Of a stretch of 16,604 nt of DNA, positions 1-6,695 are shown in pieces. Source of the DNA: Victivallaceae bacterium. GTDB taxonomy: Bacteria; Verrucomicrobiota; Lentisphaeria; Victivallales; Victivallaceae. The stretch lies in NCBI GenBank assembly GCA_028717165.1, contig JAQUOK010000017.1, positions 1-16,604 on the forward strand, in the 5' to 3' direction. The position numbers and the translations under genes were made by a program. Within the stretch, counting starts at the first letter, position 1. Each line of letters opens with the position of its first letter. The notes beneath the pieces were generated by a model. It was not told the origin of the DNA. It did not search any database and saw only the letters and a program-made list of their open reading frames with translations.

Positions 1-44
1 AACTCATCCGAAATGAAACATTTCGCAAGATTCTTTAAAACATT

Positions 45-84
45 AAAAAAAATGGATCACCCCATTATGCTGATGTGACCCATT
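45..84 (-). terminator. Rho-independent terminator of acpP
   Basis: On the minus strand, arms at 84-75 and 60-51 form a 10-bp stem with one G-U pair around a 14-nt loop, and are followed by a run of T (A run at 45-52 on the + strand). It begins about 33 nt after the acpP stop, so it should end the acpP transcript before any further fab gene. Confidence 0.75.
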
Positions 85-117
85 AGTAAGCAAAACTCTG
101 CCTGAACTAGCTGTAAT

Positions 118-357
118 TTATTCGCTGACCTGACTTGTAATGTACTCAATAGCTTTACCTACCGTAGTCATTTTTTCAGCATCTTCATCAGGAATATCCG
201 CGCCAAATTCTTCTTCCAGAGCCATAATCAACTCAACCTGGTCCAAAGAGTCAGCTCCGAGATCTTCGATGAATTTAGCATCGTCCGTAATCTGGTCTTC
301 TGAGACGCCCAACTGCTCTGCGATAATTTTTTTGACTTTTTCTGCAACTGAAGACAT
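118..357 (-). CDS. acpP: Acyl carrier protein
   Basis: A 79-residue acidic protein, the usual ACP length. It carries growing acyl chains as thioesters on a 4'-phosphopantetheine arm during cytosolic type II fatty acid synthesis. The attachment motif GADSLD is at residues 34-39 with Ser37 as the modified serine, followed by the typical helix II segment (DQVELIMALEEEF) that docks fab enzymes. The ATG start at 357 has a strong Shine-Dalgarno, AAAGGAGG at 373-366, 8 nt upstream. In many bacteria acpP sits between fabG and fabF; here a terminator lies 33 nt downstream and the nearest upstream gene is over 400 bp away, so it looks monocistronic. The family assignment is certain. That this is the main fatty-acid ACP rather than a specialised one is inferred from its canonical sequence. 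Confidence 0.97.
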   Translation of the reverse strand: MSSVAEKVKKIIAEQLGVSEDQITDDAKFIEDLGADSLDQVELIMALEEEFGADIPDEDAEKMTTVGKAIEYITSQVSE

Positions 358-373
358 TATATTGTCCTCCTTT

Positions 374-774
374 ATTCGATTAATGTTTTTCGTACTTTAA
401 ATACATAATATCTAAAACAATTTTACTTAACATGCGACAATTTTCAGAAAATTCAAATTTTTTTTAAACAATTGTCATAAAAATTAATCGAGTAACCGGT
501 TTATTTGGGGGAAAAGGGGCAACTTTTTGCGCCTTACCCTGCACCTTTATCTCTGCTTTGCCCCCCGGTATAACGCGAAAAAGCAAGAAATCTTCACTCC
601 CGCCCTCCGGGCGCTGGGCCCGATTTGAAAATTACCAGCTGCGCCGAGTATTTTATCACTATGTTTCAGGGGAAACAAATTGCTGTTTTCACCTGAAAGC
701 AAAGAACTTCATTTGTCAGGTTCGCAGGTTCTGACTCCTCCGGGCTTGTGCCACAAAACGCAGAAGTACCTATT
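374..774. other. Non-coding spacer upstream of acpP
   Basis: About 400 bp without a convincing gene. The part next to acpP (roughly 380-490) is AT-rich and should hold the acpP promoter on the minus strand. TATTAT- and TATGTAT-like -10 candidates occur around 401-411, but I see no -35 box at proper spacing and do not call one. Positions 500-640 are GC-richer and include a small CGCCC/GGGCG hairpin near 600-613. An imperfect inverted repeat lies at 664-698, and short arms GTCAG/CTGAC at 715-735. None has a T run that would make it a terminator. Confidence 0.6.
664..698. repeat. Imperfect inverted repeat
   Basis: TTTCAGG (664-670) pairs with CCTGAAA (692-698). Inside it GAAA (672-675) pairs with TTTC (687-690) after one mismatch. 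Neither strand has a poly-T tail, so it is not a standard terminator. It lies about 75 bp beyond the stop of the minus-strand gene at 775-1050 and could protect or end that transcript. Confidence 0.45.
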
Positions 775-1050
775 TTAGCCCTGACAGCCTTTTCCGTTCC
801 GGATTTTTTCCTTGTCGCGTTCGGCTTTCGACATGATGGAAGCGCGCTCTACAGCCATATCGTCCTTGAGCTGTTCGATGTCAGCATGGTTTGTGTGTTT
901 TTTCAATTTGTCGGCGTAGGCCAACTTCATTTCAGCAAGTTTGGCTTTGCAAACTCTGTCTACTTCCGCTACGGCTGCTTTTTGCTTGCCGTCCAGTTCA
1001 TTTAAAGCGCCGCCGCTGCGTTCCAGGGCCAGTTCCCATGCGGTTTTCAT
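775..1050 (-). CDS. Small charged coiled-coil protein, PVC-type, function unknown
   Basis: A 91-residue protein rich in Lys, Glu and Ala with no signal peptide or membrane segment. It opens with KTAWELALER, then a heptad-rich helix over about residues 20-85 (EVDRVCKAKLAEMKLAYADKL), and ends with KAERDKEKIRNG. From memory, short proteins with this plan, K[TS]A[WYF]ELAxER followed by a Glu/Lys helix and a K-E-K-[IV]-R end, recur in planctomycete, verrucomicrobial and lentisphaeral genomes as uncharacterised proteins. ATG at 1050 follows GGAG at about 1060-1057, spaced 6 nt. It is divergent from the esterase at 1197. No function can be given; the coiled-coil suggests oligomerisation or a nucleic-acid or cell-structure partner, but that is a guess. 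Confidence 0.75.
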   Translation of the reverse strand: MKTAWELALERSGGALNELDGKQKAAVAEVDRVCKAKLAEMKLAYADKLKKHTNHADIEQLKDDMAVERASIMSKAERDKEKIRNGKGCQG

Positions 1051-1196
1051 CCTTGTCTCCGTTTATAGATTACAGTTCGTCTGATAATAGTTGGGTTAAA
1101 AAAAACAATATAAGTGTCATTTGCCGTCTTGCAATTTTTTCTGAAGACTTTAATTTGACGCAACAGGATTATCTAACCCCCAAAACGGATTTGTTC

Positions 1197-1994
1197 ATGA
1201 AAACGATAAATTTGTGGCCGAAAGATTATCCGGCCGGAAAGTCGGAAAACAAGGATTTCATTCCAACCCTTGATATTTATACTCTCGACACTGACGAACC
1301 GAAAGGCGCGGTAGTTATTTGTCCGGGCGGCGGCTATGCCGGCCGGGCGCCGCACGAAGGCAAAGATATCGCGTTGCGTTTTAACGAATTCGGTTTCCAT
1401 GCATTTGTTGTCCAGTACCGGGTTGCCCCGGACCGTTTTCCGGCTCCGCAGCGGGACATTTTCCGGGCGGTGAAACTGGTGCGTTCAAAAGCTGAAGAAT
1501 GGAATAGCCGGCCGGATAAGATCGCGGTCTGCGGTTTTTCCGCCGGCGGCCATCTGGCGGCAAGTTCCGGGACTTTGTTTAATGAAGTTCAATTCGCGGT
1601 CGGCGACGAAACCGATAAATATCCCCAGAAACCCAATGCCCTGATATTATGCTACCCGGTTATTTCGTCGGGCGAGCACGGACATTCCGGTTCTTTCGAT
1701 AATCTCCTTGGCGCCGGGTCAGACCTTGAACTGCGGGAAAAATATTCGCTGGAAAAACGCATCAGCGCGGAAACGCCGCCGACCTTTCTCTGGCACACCG
1801 GCGAGGATTCGGCGGTTCCGGTGGAAAACAGTTTATTCTGGTGCCAGGGGCTGCGTAAATACAGGATCCCGTTTGAATTGCATATTTTCCCGGAAGGAAG
1901 ACACGGGCTGGGACTGGGGGTGGACGACAAAGTTCCCGAACTGCGCGTCTGGCCGGGGCTTTGCGCGACCTGGCTCAGGAAAATGCAATGGTAA
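1197..1994 (+). CDS. Alpha/beta hydrolase, esterase/lipase type (acetyl-xylan-esterase-like)
   Basis: A 265-residue cytosolic alpha/beta hydrolase. Visible family features are the oxyanion-hole segment PGGGY (43-47), the nucleophile elbow GFSAGGH with Ser115, an acid candidate Asp204 in HTGEDSAVP, and the catalytic His236 in EGRHGLGL. Relatives in this group include short-chain carboxylesterases and bacterial sugar or acetylxylan esterases that remove acetyl groups from plant oligosaccharides; a substrate cannot be assigned from sequence. I chose ATG 1197, not upstream codons in the same open frame, because homology-like sequence starts at KTINLWP and the earlier part is Cys/Arg-rich, overlaps the antisense gene at 775-1050 and does not resemble the family. 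The Shine-Dalgarno is weak (GGA 7-8 nt upstream). The stop codon abuts the stop of the convergent HlyD gene, leaving no spacer. Confidence 0.88.
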   Translation: MKTINLWPKDYPAGKSENKDFIPTLDIYTLDTDEPKGAVVICPGGGYAGRAPHEGKDIALRFNEFGFHAFVVQYRVAPDRFPAPQRDIFRAVKLVRSKAEEWNSRPDKIAVCGFSAGGHLAASSGTLFNEVQFAVGDETDKYPQKPNALILCYPVISSGEHGHSGSFDNLLGAGSDLELREKYSLEKRISAETPPTFLWHTGEDSAVPVENSLFWCQGLRKYRIPFELHIFPEGRHGLGLGVDDKVPELRVWPGLCATWLRKMQW

Positions 1995-3068
1995 TTATTT
2001 ATTCCATCCTGACAGGCAGAAAATAATTCTTGCCTTGCCGGTGGCGATATACGCTTCTCCCGTGGAGCCCAGGCGCAACCGCTGCGGCTCTTTGGTCAGT
2101 ATTACTTTTACCGGATAATAATTCTGCCCGGCCCGGACTTCTGGCATGCCGCCGATATGGAAAACCCTGCCTTCAAAATAACCGTATTCCAGATAGTTGT
2201 ATTGGCTGCTGGATATGCGGACAGGCTGCCCTTCCTGGATCCGGAAGATCTGTTTTTCGTCAATATATACGGTAAACTTCTTCTTGTCGGTCGTTGCGAT
2301 CCGAACCAGCACGTCGCCCGGTTCCACGTAAGCGCCCGGCTTGGGCGGAATATAACGGATAATGCCGTCTTCAGGCGCGGCAAAAACAAAGTCGGCAAGA
2401 TGCTTTGATAAAAGCTTAAGCTGCCCCTGTTTGCTTGCCAGTCTGGTTTTGAGAAGGGCCAGTTCGTTGGCGGCCTTGGCAATGATTTTCTTGGCCAGGC
2501 CGTTTTTAAGGATCATATAATCCTTGCGCGCGGATTTCAGTTCGTTAAGGTTGGTCAGGTGATTCATCTGCTTTTCCTGAAGCTGGAGCAGGGAAACGAC
2601 CTGGCGCTTGTAAAGCTTTTGAAACATTTCCTGTTCCAGTTCGCTTTTTTTACAGCGTTGTTCCGCGGTTTGGAGAGCGATTATGGTGTGCCGGTACTCT
2701 TTCGGCAGCGGGTCGTGCTGTTTTATGGCGAGCTCCGCTTCCGCAACCGCAATTTCAGACTTAAGTTCTTCGATCTGGTTTTTGAGCAGTTCAATTTCGT
2801 CGCACAGTTCCCGGTCGTCAAGACGCAGGAGCGCTTCTCCTTTTTTTACCTGTTCTCCTTCGTTTTTGATAACTTCCCGAATCCGGCTCTGGACCGAGGA
2901 TTTCAGCTGGTATTCCTGAAAACCTTCAAACACGCCCCTTCCGGAAACCGTGTTTTCCATATAGCCGAAAACCAGTATCGCCGCGATTATGATCACGAAA
3001 AGAAAGAGAATGCCGATCATATAGCGGAATATTTTTATTGTTTTGCGGAAATTATAGTTTGAACTCAT
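1995..3068 (-). CDS. HlyD-family membrane fusion protein (periplasmic adaptor)
   Basis: A 357-residue adaptor that would link the inner-membrane ABC transporter encoded just upstream to an outer-membrane channel. One N-terminal membrane segment (about 13-36, IFRYMIGILFLFVIII) anchors it with the bulk in the periplasm. Two lipoyl-like half motifs (about 52-84, containing NEGEQVKKGEALLRLDD, and 228-258, containing PKPGAYVEPGDVLVRI) flank a long Lys/Glu coiled-coil (about 86-225); a beta-barrel region follows (264-345). ATG at 3068 follows GGGAGG at 3080-3075. Only 14 bp separate it from the ABC gene, so the two are co-transcribed. No TolC-like outer-membrane gene is present here. It could serve drug efflux, peptide or lipid export; the cargo is unknown. 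Confidence 0.92.
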   Translation of the reverse strand: MSSNYNFRKTIKIFRYMIGILFLFVIIIAAILVFGYMENTVSGRGVFEGFQEYQLKSSVQSRIREVIKNEGEQVKKGEALLRLDDRELCDEIELLKNQIEELKSEIAVAEAELAIKQHDPLPKEYRHTIIALQTAEQRCKKSELEQEMFQKLYKRQVVSLLQLQEKQMNHLTNLNELKSARKDYMILKNGLAKKIIAKAANELALLKTRLASKQGQLKLLSKHLADFVFAAPEDGIIRYIPPKPGAYVEPGDVLVRIATTDKKKFTVYIDEKQIFRIQEGQPVRISSSQYNYLEYGYFEGRVFHIGGMPEVRAGQNYYPVKVILTKEPQRLRLGSTGEAYIATGKARIIFCLSGWNK

Positions 3069-3082
3069 TGTAATCCTCCCGC

Positions 3083-4801
3083 TTATGAATTCACTTTCTG
3101 CTGGGCGTTATACAATTCCTGATAAACCCCCGGATGACGCATAAGCTCGTCATGAGCGCCCATCTGGACGATTTCTCCGGAATCCATAACCACGATCAGA
3201 TCCGCGTTTTTGATCGTGGACAGACGATGCGCAATAATAATCGTAGTTTTATCATGCATCAGATTGTCCAGGGCGGTCTGCACCAGAAACTCCGAAACCG
3301 TGTCCAGGGCGGAAGTCGCTTCATCCAGAATCAGTAAGCTCGGGTTCTTCAGAATGGCGCGGGCAATCGCCAGCCGCTGCTTCTGGCCGCCGGAAAGGCT
3401 TGCTCCGTTTTCACCGATGACAGTGTCATAACCGTTTTCCATATCTGTGACAAACTCGTCGACATTTGCCATGGCGGCGGCTCTTTCGACCTCACTTCGG
3501 GTCGCGTCTTTTTTGGCGTAGGCGATATTGTCCCGGATAGAACCGCTGAAGAGGAACGGTTCCTGCAGCACCACGCCGATATGTTCCCGGTAGGCAGCGC
3601 TCGAATAGCGGTTTATGGGCACGCCGTCAATGGAAAGTTCGCCCTCCTGGATGTCATAGAATCTCAGCAGCAGGTTGGTTATCGTCGATTTGCCGGAACC
3701 GCTGGGACCGACCAGGGCAACTTTCTGCCCGGGTTTTATATCCAGGGAAAAATTCTTTATTACCGGTACATCCTTGTATTTAAAGGAGACGTTTTTAAAG
3801 ACAATGTGCCCTTTCATTTTTTCTATTTTGAGCGGCTTGGCCGGTTCCTTTATTTCCGGGATGACGTTGAGCAGATTGTTGATGCGCTTGGCGCCGGTCA
3901 TGCCGCGGGAAATGTCGATGGCGTAAATGGACAACGCGCTTATGGGGGCGACAAACATTCCCACATAAGTATAAAAAGCCACGAATTCGCCGAGCGTCAT
4001 ATTTGAAGAACGTACCATGGTCATTCCGAGCCCGATAGTCAGCAGGTAAACCAGCAGATTCAGGTAGTCGGTTATCGACCAGCAGGTTACGGACTGGGCT
4101 CCAAGCTTGACGTTCAGGTCCAGGGTCGGCCGCAGGCTGGAAAAAAACTCGCGGCATTCCGTACGTTCCTTTGAAAACGTCTTGACGACTTTTATGCCGT
4201 TGATGGTTTCTCCCAGGTTGGCGGATATTTCAGACATCTTTTCCTGGAGAACCAGAAAGTTGTCGCGCATAATTCTCCGGAAATAATAAAAATTGATGAA
4301 GTAAACGGGCAGGAGGGCCAGCACCACAAGCGCCATTTTGAAGTTCAGAAACAGGAGAACTGCGGCAATCGCCAGAATTATGAATGACTGATTTATGATT
4401 GAAGTGAAAATCGTTATCAGCTGCTGCATCTGGGCAACGTCGTTAATGACGTTGGAAATAAGTTTGCCGGTCCGGTATTCCTCGTAAAAACGCAGCGACA
4501 GGCTTTGCAGGTGCTTGAACAGTTTCTGGCGAATATCGAGCAGCGCCCGCATGGATGTATAGGTCATTAAATAGTTTGATATAAAAAAGAAAATCGTCCT
4601 GGCCGAAAATATCAGCAGCATGCCGAAGCACAGCAGCAGAAACAAGCCGTAATCGGCGTTCGGTATTACCCTGTCAATGGCTATTTTCAACATCCACGGC
4701 AGCGCCAGCCCGAGGGTTGAAAAAGCAAACAGCGAAACGACCGAGCCGAACACCAGATAACGATAAGGCTTTATCAGGCGCAAAAAACTGAACTGGGACA
4801 T
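3083..4801 (-). CDS. ABC transporter, fused permease and ATPase (MsbA/MdlB type half-transporter)
   Basis: A 572-residue half-transporter that would act as a homodimer in the inner membrane. Residues 1-310 form the type I exporter membrane domain with about six hydrophobic helices. The ATPase domain (about 332-572) has Walker A GPSGSGKST (365-373), Q-loop Gln413 in VLQEPFLFSG, signature LSGGQ (469-473), Walker B LLILDE (489-494), D-loop SALD and switch His525. Length and motif set match MsbA/multidrug exporters. There is no N-terminal peptidase C39 or CLD domain, so it is not a classical bacteriocin or RTX toxin exporter. ATG at 4801 follows AAGGA about 8 nt upstream. It is the first gene of a two-gene operon with the HlyD adaptor. 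Substrate unknown; lipid, drug or small peptide export are all possible. Confidence 0.95.
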   Translation of the reverse strand: MSQFSFLRLIKPYRYLVFGSVVSLFAFSTLGLALPWMLKIAIDRVIPNADYGLFLLLCFGMLLIFSARTIFFFISNYLMTYTSMRALLDIRQKLFKHLQSLSLRFYEEYRTGKLISNVINDVAQMQQLITIFTSIINQSFIILAIAAVLLFLNFKMALVVLALLPVYFINFYYFRRIMRDNFLVLQEKMSEISANLGETINGIKVVKTFSKERTECREFFSSLRPTLDLNVKLGAQSVTCWSITDYLNLLVYLLTIGLGMTMVRSSNMTLGEFVAFYTYVGMFVAPISALSIYAIDISRGMTGAKRINNLLNVIPEIKEPAKPLKIEKMKGHIVFKNVSFKYKDVPVIKNFSLDIKPGQKVALVGPSGSGKSTITNLLLRFYDIQEGELSIDGVPINRYSSAAYREHIGVVLQEPFLFSGSIRDNIAYAKKDATRSEVERAAAMANVDEFVTDMENGYDTVIGENGASLSGGQKQRLAIARAILKNPSLLILDEATSALDTVSEFLVQTALDNLMHDKTTIIIAHRLSTIKNADLIVVMDSGEIVQMGAHDELMRHPGVYQELYNAQQKVNS

Positions 4802-4837
4802 TGCGGTTTCCTTTTTAATTATGCTGAGAGATACAAG

Positions 4838-5139
4838 TGTTTATAACAGCATTTTAGTTTTGATCCGTAATCCGCCCAAATGATGTTATAAAAATTTAAG
4901 CTTGACGCTTAAAAACTGTAATAAATAATAGCACCGGGCATGCCAGAAAACTGATGAAACAAGATAACATGTTTATAATAAACTTCTTGCAAAATTTTAT
5001 CAGGGGATTTTTTATTCAGGCGTTGTGTTTCATTTATAAGACAATATATGGTGACAAAACAAGCACTTTTTGATTTAAGTTGTTTATAATCAACCAAAAC
5101 AATATGTTTGCCCAATGATACACTATGTAGTGTTTATAA
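4838..5139 (-). repeat. Cluster of four TTATAAACA 9-mers (DnaA-box-like)
   Basis: The four copies at 4838-4846, 4970-4978, 5081-5089 and 5131-5139 are identical and co-oriented. Read on the minus strand, TTATAAACA differs from the E. coli DnaA-box consensus TTATNCACA at only one position (position 6, C to A). Several copies sit in small dyads, for example GTTG/CAAC around 5079-5093 and GTGT/ACAC around 5130-5144. They could equally be sites for another regulator or AT-rich promoter debris. The repetition is seen; the protein that binds is not known. Confidence 0.5.
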
Positions 5140-5144
5140 GACAC
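5120..5144. promoter_or_regulatory. Overlapping dyads, operator-like
   Basis: ACACTA (5120-5125) and TAGTGT (5128-5133) are perfect inverted arms with a 2-nt centre. The right arm overlaps a second dyad, GTGT (5130-5133) and ACAC (5141-5144), around TTATAAG. This fits a protein-binding site more than a transcript end. It lies just below the terminator of the aminotransferase operon and over 300 bp upstream of the ABC gene. Confidence 0.3.
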
Positions 5145-5170
5145 TTTTGGCCGCCCAAAAGACCGCAGGG

Positions 5171-5200
5171 AAAAAAAGCCGCCCTCACGTCAAGGGCGGC
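5171..5200 (-). terminator. Rho-independent terminator of the ROK-dehydrogenase-aminotransferase operon
   Basis: On the minus strand GCCGCCCT (5200-5193) and AGGGCGGC (5185-5178) form a perfect 8-bp GC-rich stem with a 7-nt loop, followed directly by seven T (5177-5171). It starts 40 nt after the aminotransferase stop codon. This is a textbook intrinsic terminator and marks the end of the operon. Confidence 0.93.
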
Positions 5201-5240
5201 AAAAGAGAGAAGCTATAGTCGAAATCTCGACTGCTATGAA

Positions 5241-6608
5241 TTATCCAAGGACTTCGTCACATGCTTCTTCGAAGACTTGAATAGATTCTCTGAGCGCGTC
5301 TTCAGTAATACTCAGCGGCGGAGCGATTTTCAGGCATTCGCCGCCGATTCCGACCGGGGCAAACATCAGCAGGCCCTTCTGAAGACATTTAACGTTAATT
5401 TTCAGCGCGAGCGCCGGATCCGGGGTTTTGGTTCCGGGCAGGACGCACTGGATTCCGGCGACAAGTCCTTTACCTTGGAAACAGCCCAGGCGTTCGGGAT
5501 ATTTTTCCCGGATGCGTTTCAGTTCCCGGCAGAGGATTTCGCCCATTTTCGCGGAATTTTCAACCAGTTTTTCTTCCTTGATAACTTCGAGGTTGGCGAT
5601 GGCGGCGGCAACGCAGAGCGGGGAACCGGAATGCGTGCTGGTCATTGACCCCGGAGCGTATAAGTCCATTATGTCCTTGCGTCCGATAACCGCGGAAATC
5701 GGCAGGGACGAGCTGATGCCCTTGCCGCAGGCAATGAGGTCGGGGGTAATACCGTAATGTTCGAATGTGAACATTTTTCCGGTACGCCCGAAACCGGCCT
5801 GAACTTCGTCCATGATCAGGATGACGTCATTATCCTTGCAGAATTTTTCGAGTTTCCGGGCGTATTCCACCGGCAGGAAATCGGGGCCGACACCCTGGTA
5901 GGATTCGCTCATTACGCCGGCGATTTCATCGGGGGCAATGCCTTTTTCGTCGAGGGTTTTAAGGAACAGTTCGAAAGAGGTATCCTCATTTTTATAGCCG
6001 TCCGGGAACGGAACCTGTACGAAAGTCCTGTCGCCGTCAATGATCCATTCTTTCAGCTTCGGCATGCCGCCGGCAAGCTGTGAGGCGAGTGTGCGACCGT
6101 GGAAAGCGTTATTGAACGAAACGAAATATTTCCGTTTCGGGCCATATTTCCGGAGCGCATAGGTTTTAGCCATTTTAATGCAGTTTTCGGTGGCTTCCGA
6201 GCCGGAAGACAGGAGGAAAACGGTATATTCTTTACCTTTCGGAGCCAGATCCTGGAGCATTTTAGTCAGTTTCGCGCGTCCTTCATGGATGAATACGTAG
6301 GTGGAAAGCAGACCCTGATCAATGATCTTGTTCAGGGCTTTCGCAATTTTCGGGTGTCCGTGCCCGGCATTGGTGATCAGCACGCCGCTGGACCAGTCGA
6401 GCCAGCGGTTACCCCATTTGTCCGCGACGGTAAAATTGTCGGCTTTATGCCAGATAATCGGAGGCTGGCCCTGCATTGAACGGGGTTCCGACTTTTTCAG
6501 CTCCTCGAAGATCGCCAGGGATTCCGGCACCGGAATCGCAGTTTTGATCGAACGGTATTTGGTTTCAATTTTCGGGACATTTACCGGCGTTAAGTTATAT
6601 TCAGCCAT
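5241..6608 (-). CDS. Class III PLP-dependent aminotransferase (GabT/ArgD superfamily)
   Basis: A 455-residue cytosolic PLP enzyme that moves an amino group between an amino donor and a keto acid, aldehyde or keto sugar. Class III landmarks are SGSEATE (135-141) for cofactor phosphate, FHGRT (169-173) with the ring-stacking region, MDEVQAGFGRTGK (266-278) with Asp267 for the pyridine nitrogen, and PLP lysine Lys296 in ACGKGIS. The THSGSP segment (325-330) is also typical. Length fits 4-aminobutyrate or acetylornithine aminotransferases, but neither annotation is safe: no arginine or GABA pathway genes are nearby. ATG at 6608 follows AAGGAG spaced 6 nt. It is the last gene of an operon after a ROK repressor and a Gfo/Idh dehydrogenase, which suggests an amine or keto product in a sugar or cyclitol pathway (inference). 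Confidence 0.93.
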   Translation of the reverse strand: MAEYNLTPVNVPKIETKYRSIKTAIPVPESLAIFEELKKSEPRSMQGQPPIIWHKADNFTVADKWGNRWLDWSSGVLITNAGHGHPKIAKALNKIIDQGLLSTYVFIHEGRAKLTKMLQDLAPKGKEYTVFLLSSGSEATENCIKMAKTYALRKYGPKRKYFVSFNNAFHGRTLASQLAGGMPKLKEWIIDGDRTFVQVPFPDGYKNEDTSFELFLKTLDEKGIAPDEIAGVMSESYQGVGPDFLPVEYARKLEKFCKDNDVILIMDEVQAGFGRTGKMFTFEHYGITPDLIACGKGISSSLPISAVIGRKDIMDLYAPGSMTSTHSGSPLCVAAAIANLEVIKEEKLVENSAKMGEILCRELKRIREKYPERLGCFQGKGLVAGIQCVLPGTKTPDPALALKINVKCLQKGLLMFAPVGIGGECLKIAPPLSITEDALRESIQVFEEACDEVLG

Positions 6609-6624
6609 TTTAAACTCCTTTTTA

Positions 6625-6671
6625 TCAGTTGTCAGTTATCAGTTATCAGTTATCAGTTGTCAGTTGTCAGT
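6625..6671. repeat. Heptameric tandem repeat TCAGTTR
   Basis: Six full 7-bp units TCAGTTG/TCAGTTA starting at 6625, 6632, 6639, 6646, 6653 and 6660, and a partial seventh at 6667-6671. They fill the spacer between the dehydrogenase stop and the aminotransferase Shine-Dalgarno. A further direct repeat, CTGATTACT at 6678-6686 and 6692-6700, has a 14-bp period and runs across the dehydrogenase stop codon. Confidence 0.95.
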
Positions 6672-6695
6672 ATTTTGCTGATTACTGCACCCTGA

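Larger units (their letters stand above)
4802..5170. other. AT-rich non-coding spacer with repeated 9-mer
   Basis: No credible gene; the two 60-base lines I counted have 27-32% G+C. It contains four exact copies of TGTTTATAA in the same orientation, at 4838-4846, 4970-4978, 5081-5089 and 5131-5139, plus related sequence near 4884-4891 and 5032-5043. On the minus strand each reads TTATAAACA. A perfect 7-bp hairpin TTTAAGC/GCTTAAA sits at 4895-4913, with a short T run on the minus side. The spacer must also hold the promoter of the ABC/HlyD operon, but I could not pick out a convincing -35/-10 pair. Confidence 0.6.

Noticed and set aside
891..1196. N-terminal extension of the esterase reading frame
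   Set aside because: The frame is open, but the extension overlaps the antisense coiled-coil gene, is Cys/Arg-rich and does not resemble the family. ATG 1197 fits the domain start.
4909..5115. 68-residue minus-strand frame in the AT-rich spacer
   Set aside because: It starts with TTG, has no Shine-Dalgarno and no recognisable sequence. The hairpin at its end (4895-4913) is AT-rich and weak.
4802..5170. Main replication origin
   Set aside because: Despite DnaA-box-like 9-mers, no dnaA, dnaN, gidA or parAB genes are adjacent and the genes on both sides run in the same direction; kept only as a finding to test.
6625..6671. CRISPR array
   Set aside because: The repeat unit is 7 bp with no spacers, and no cas genes are present.
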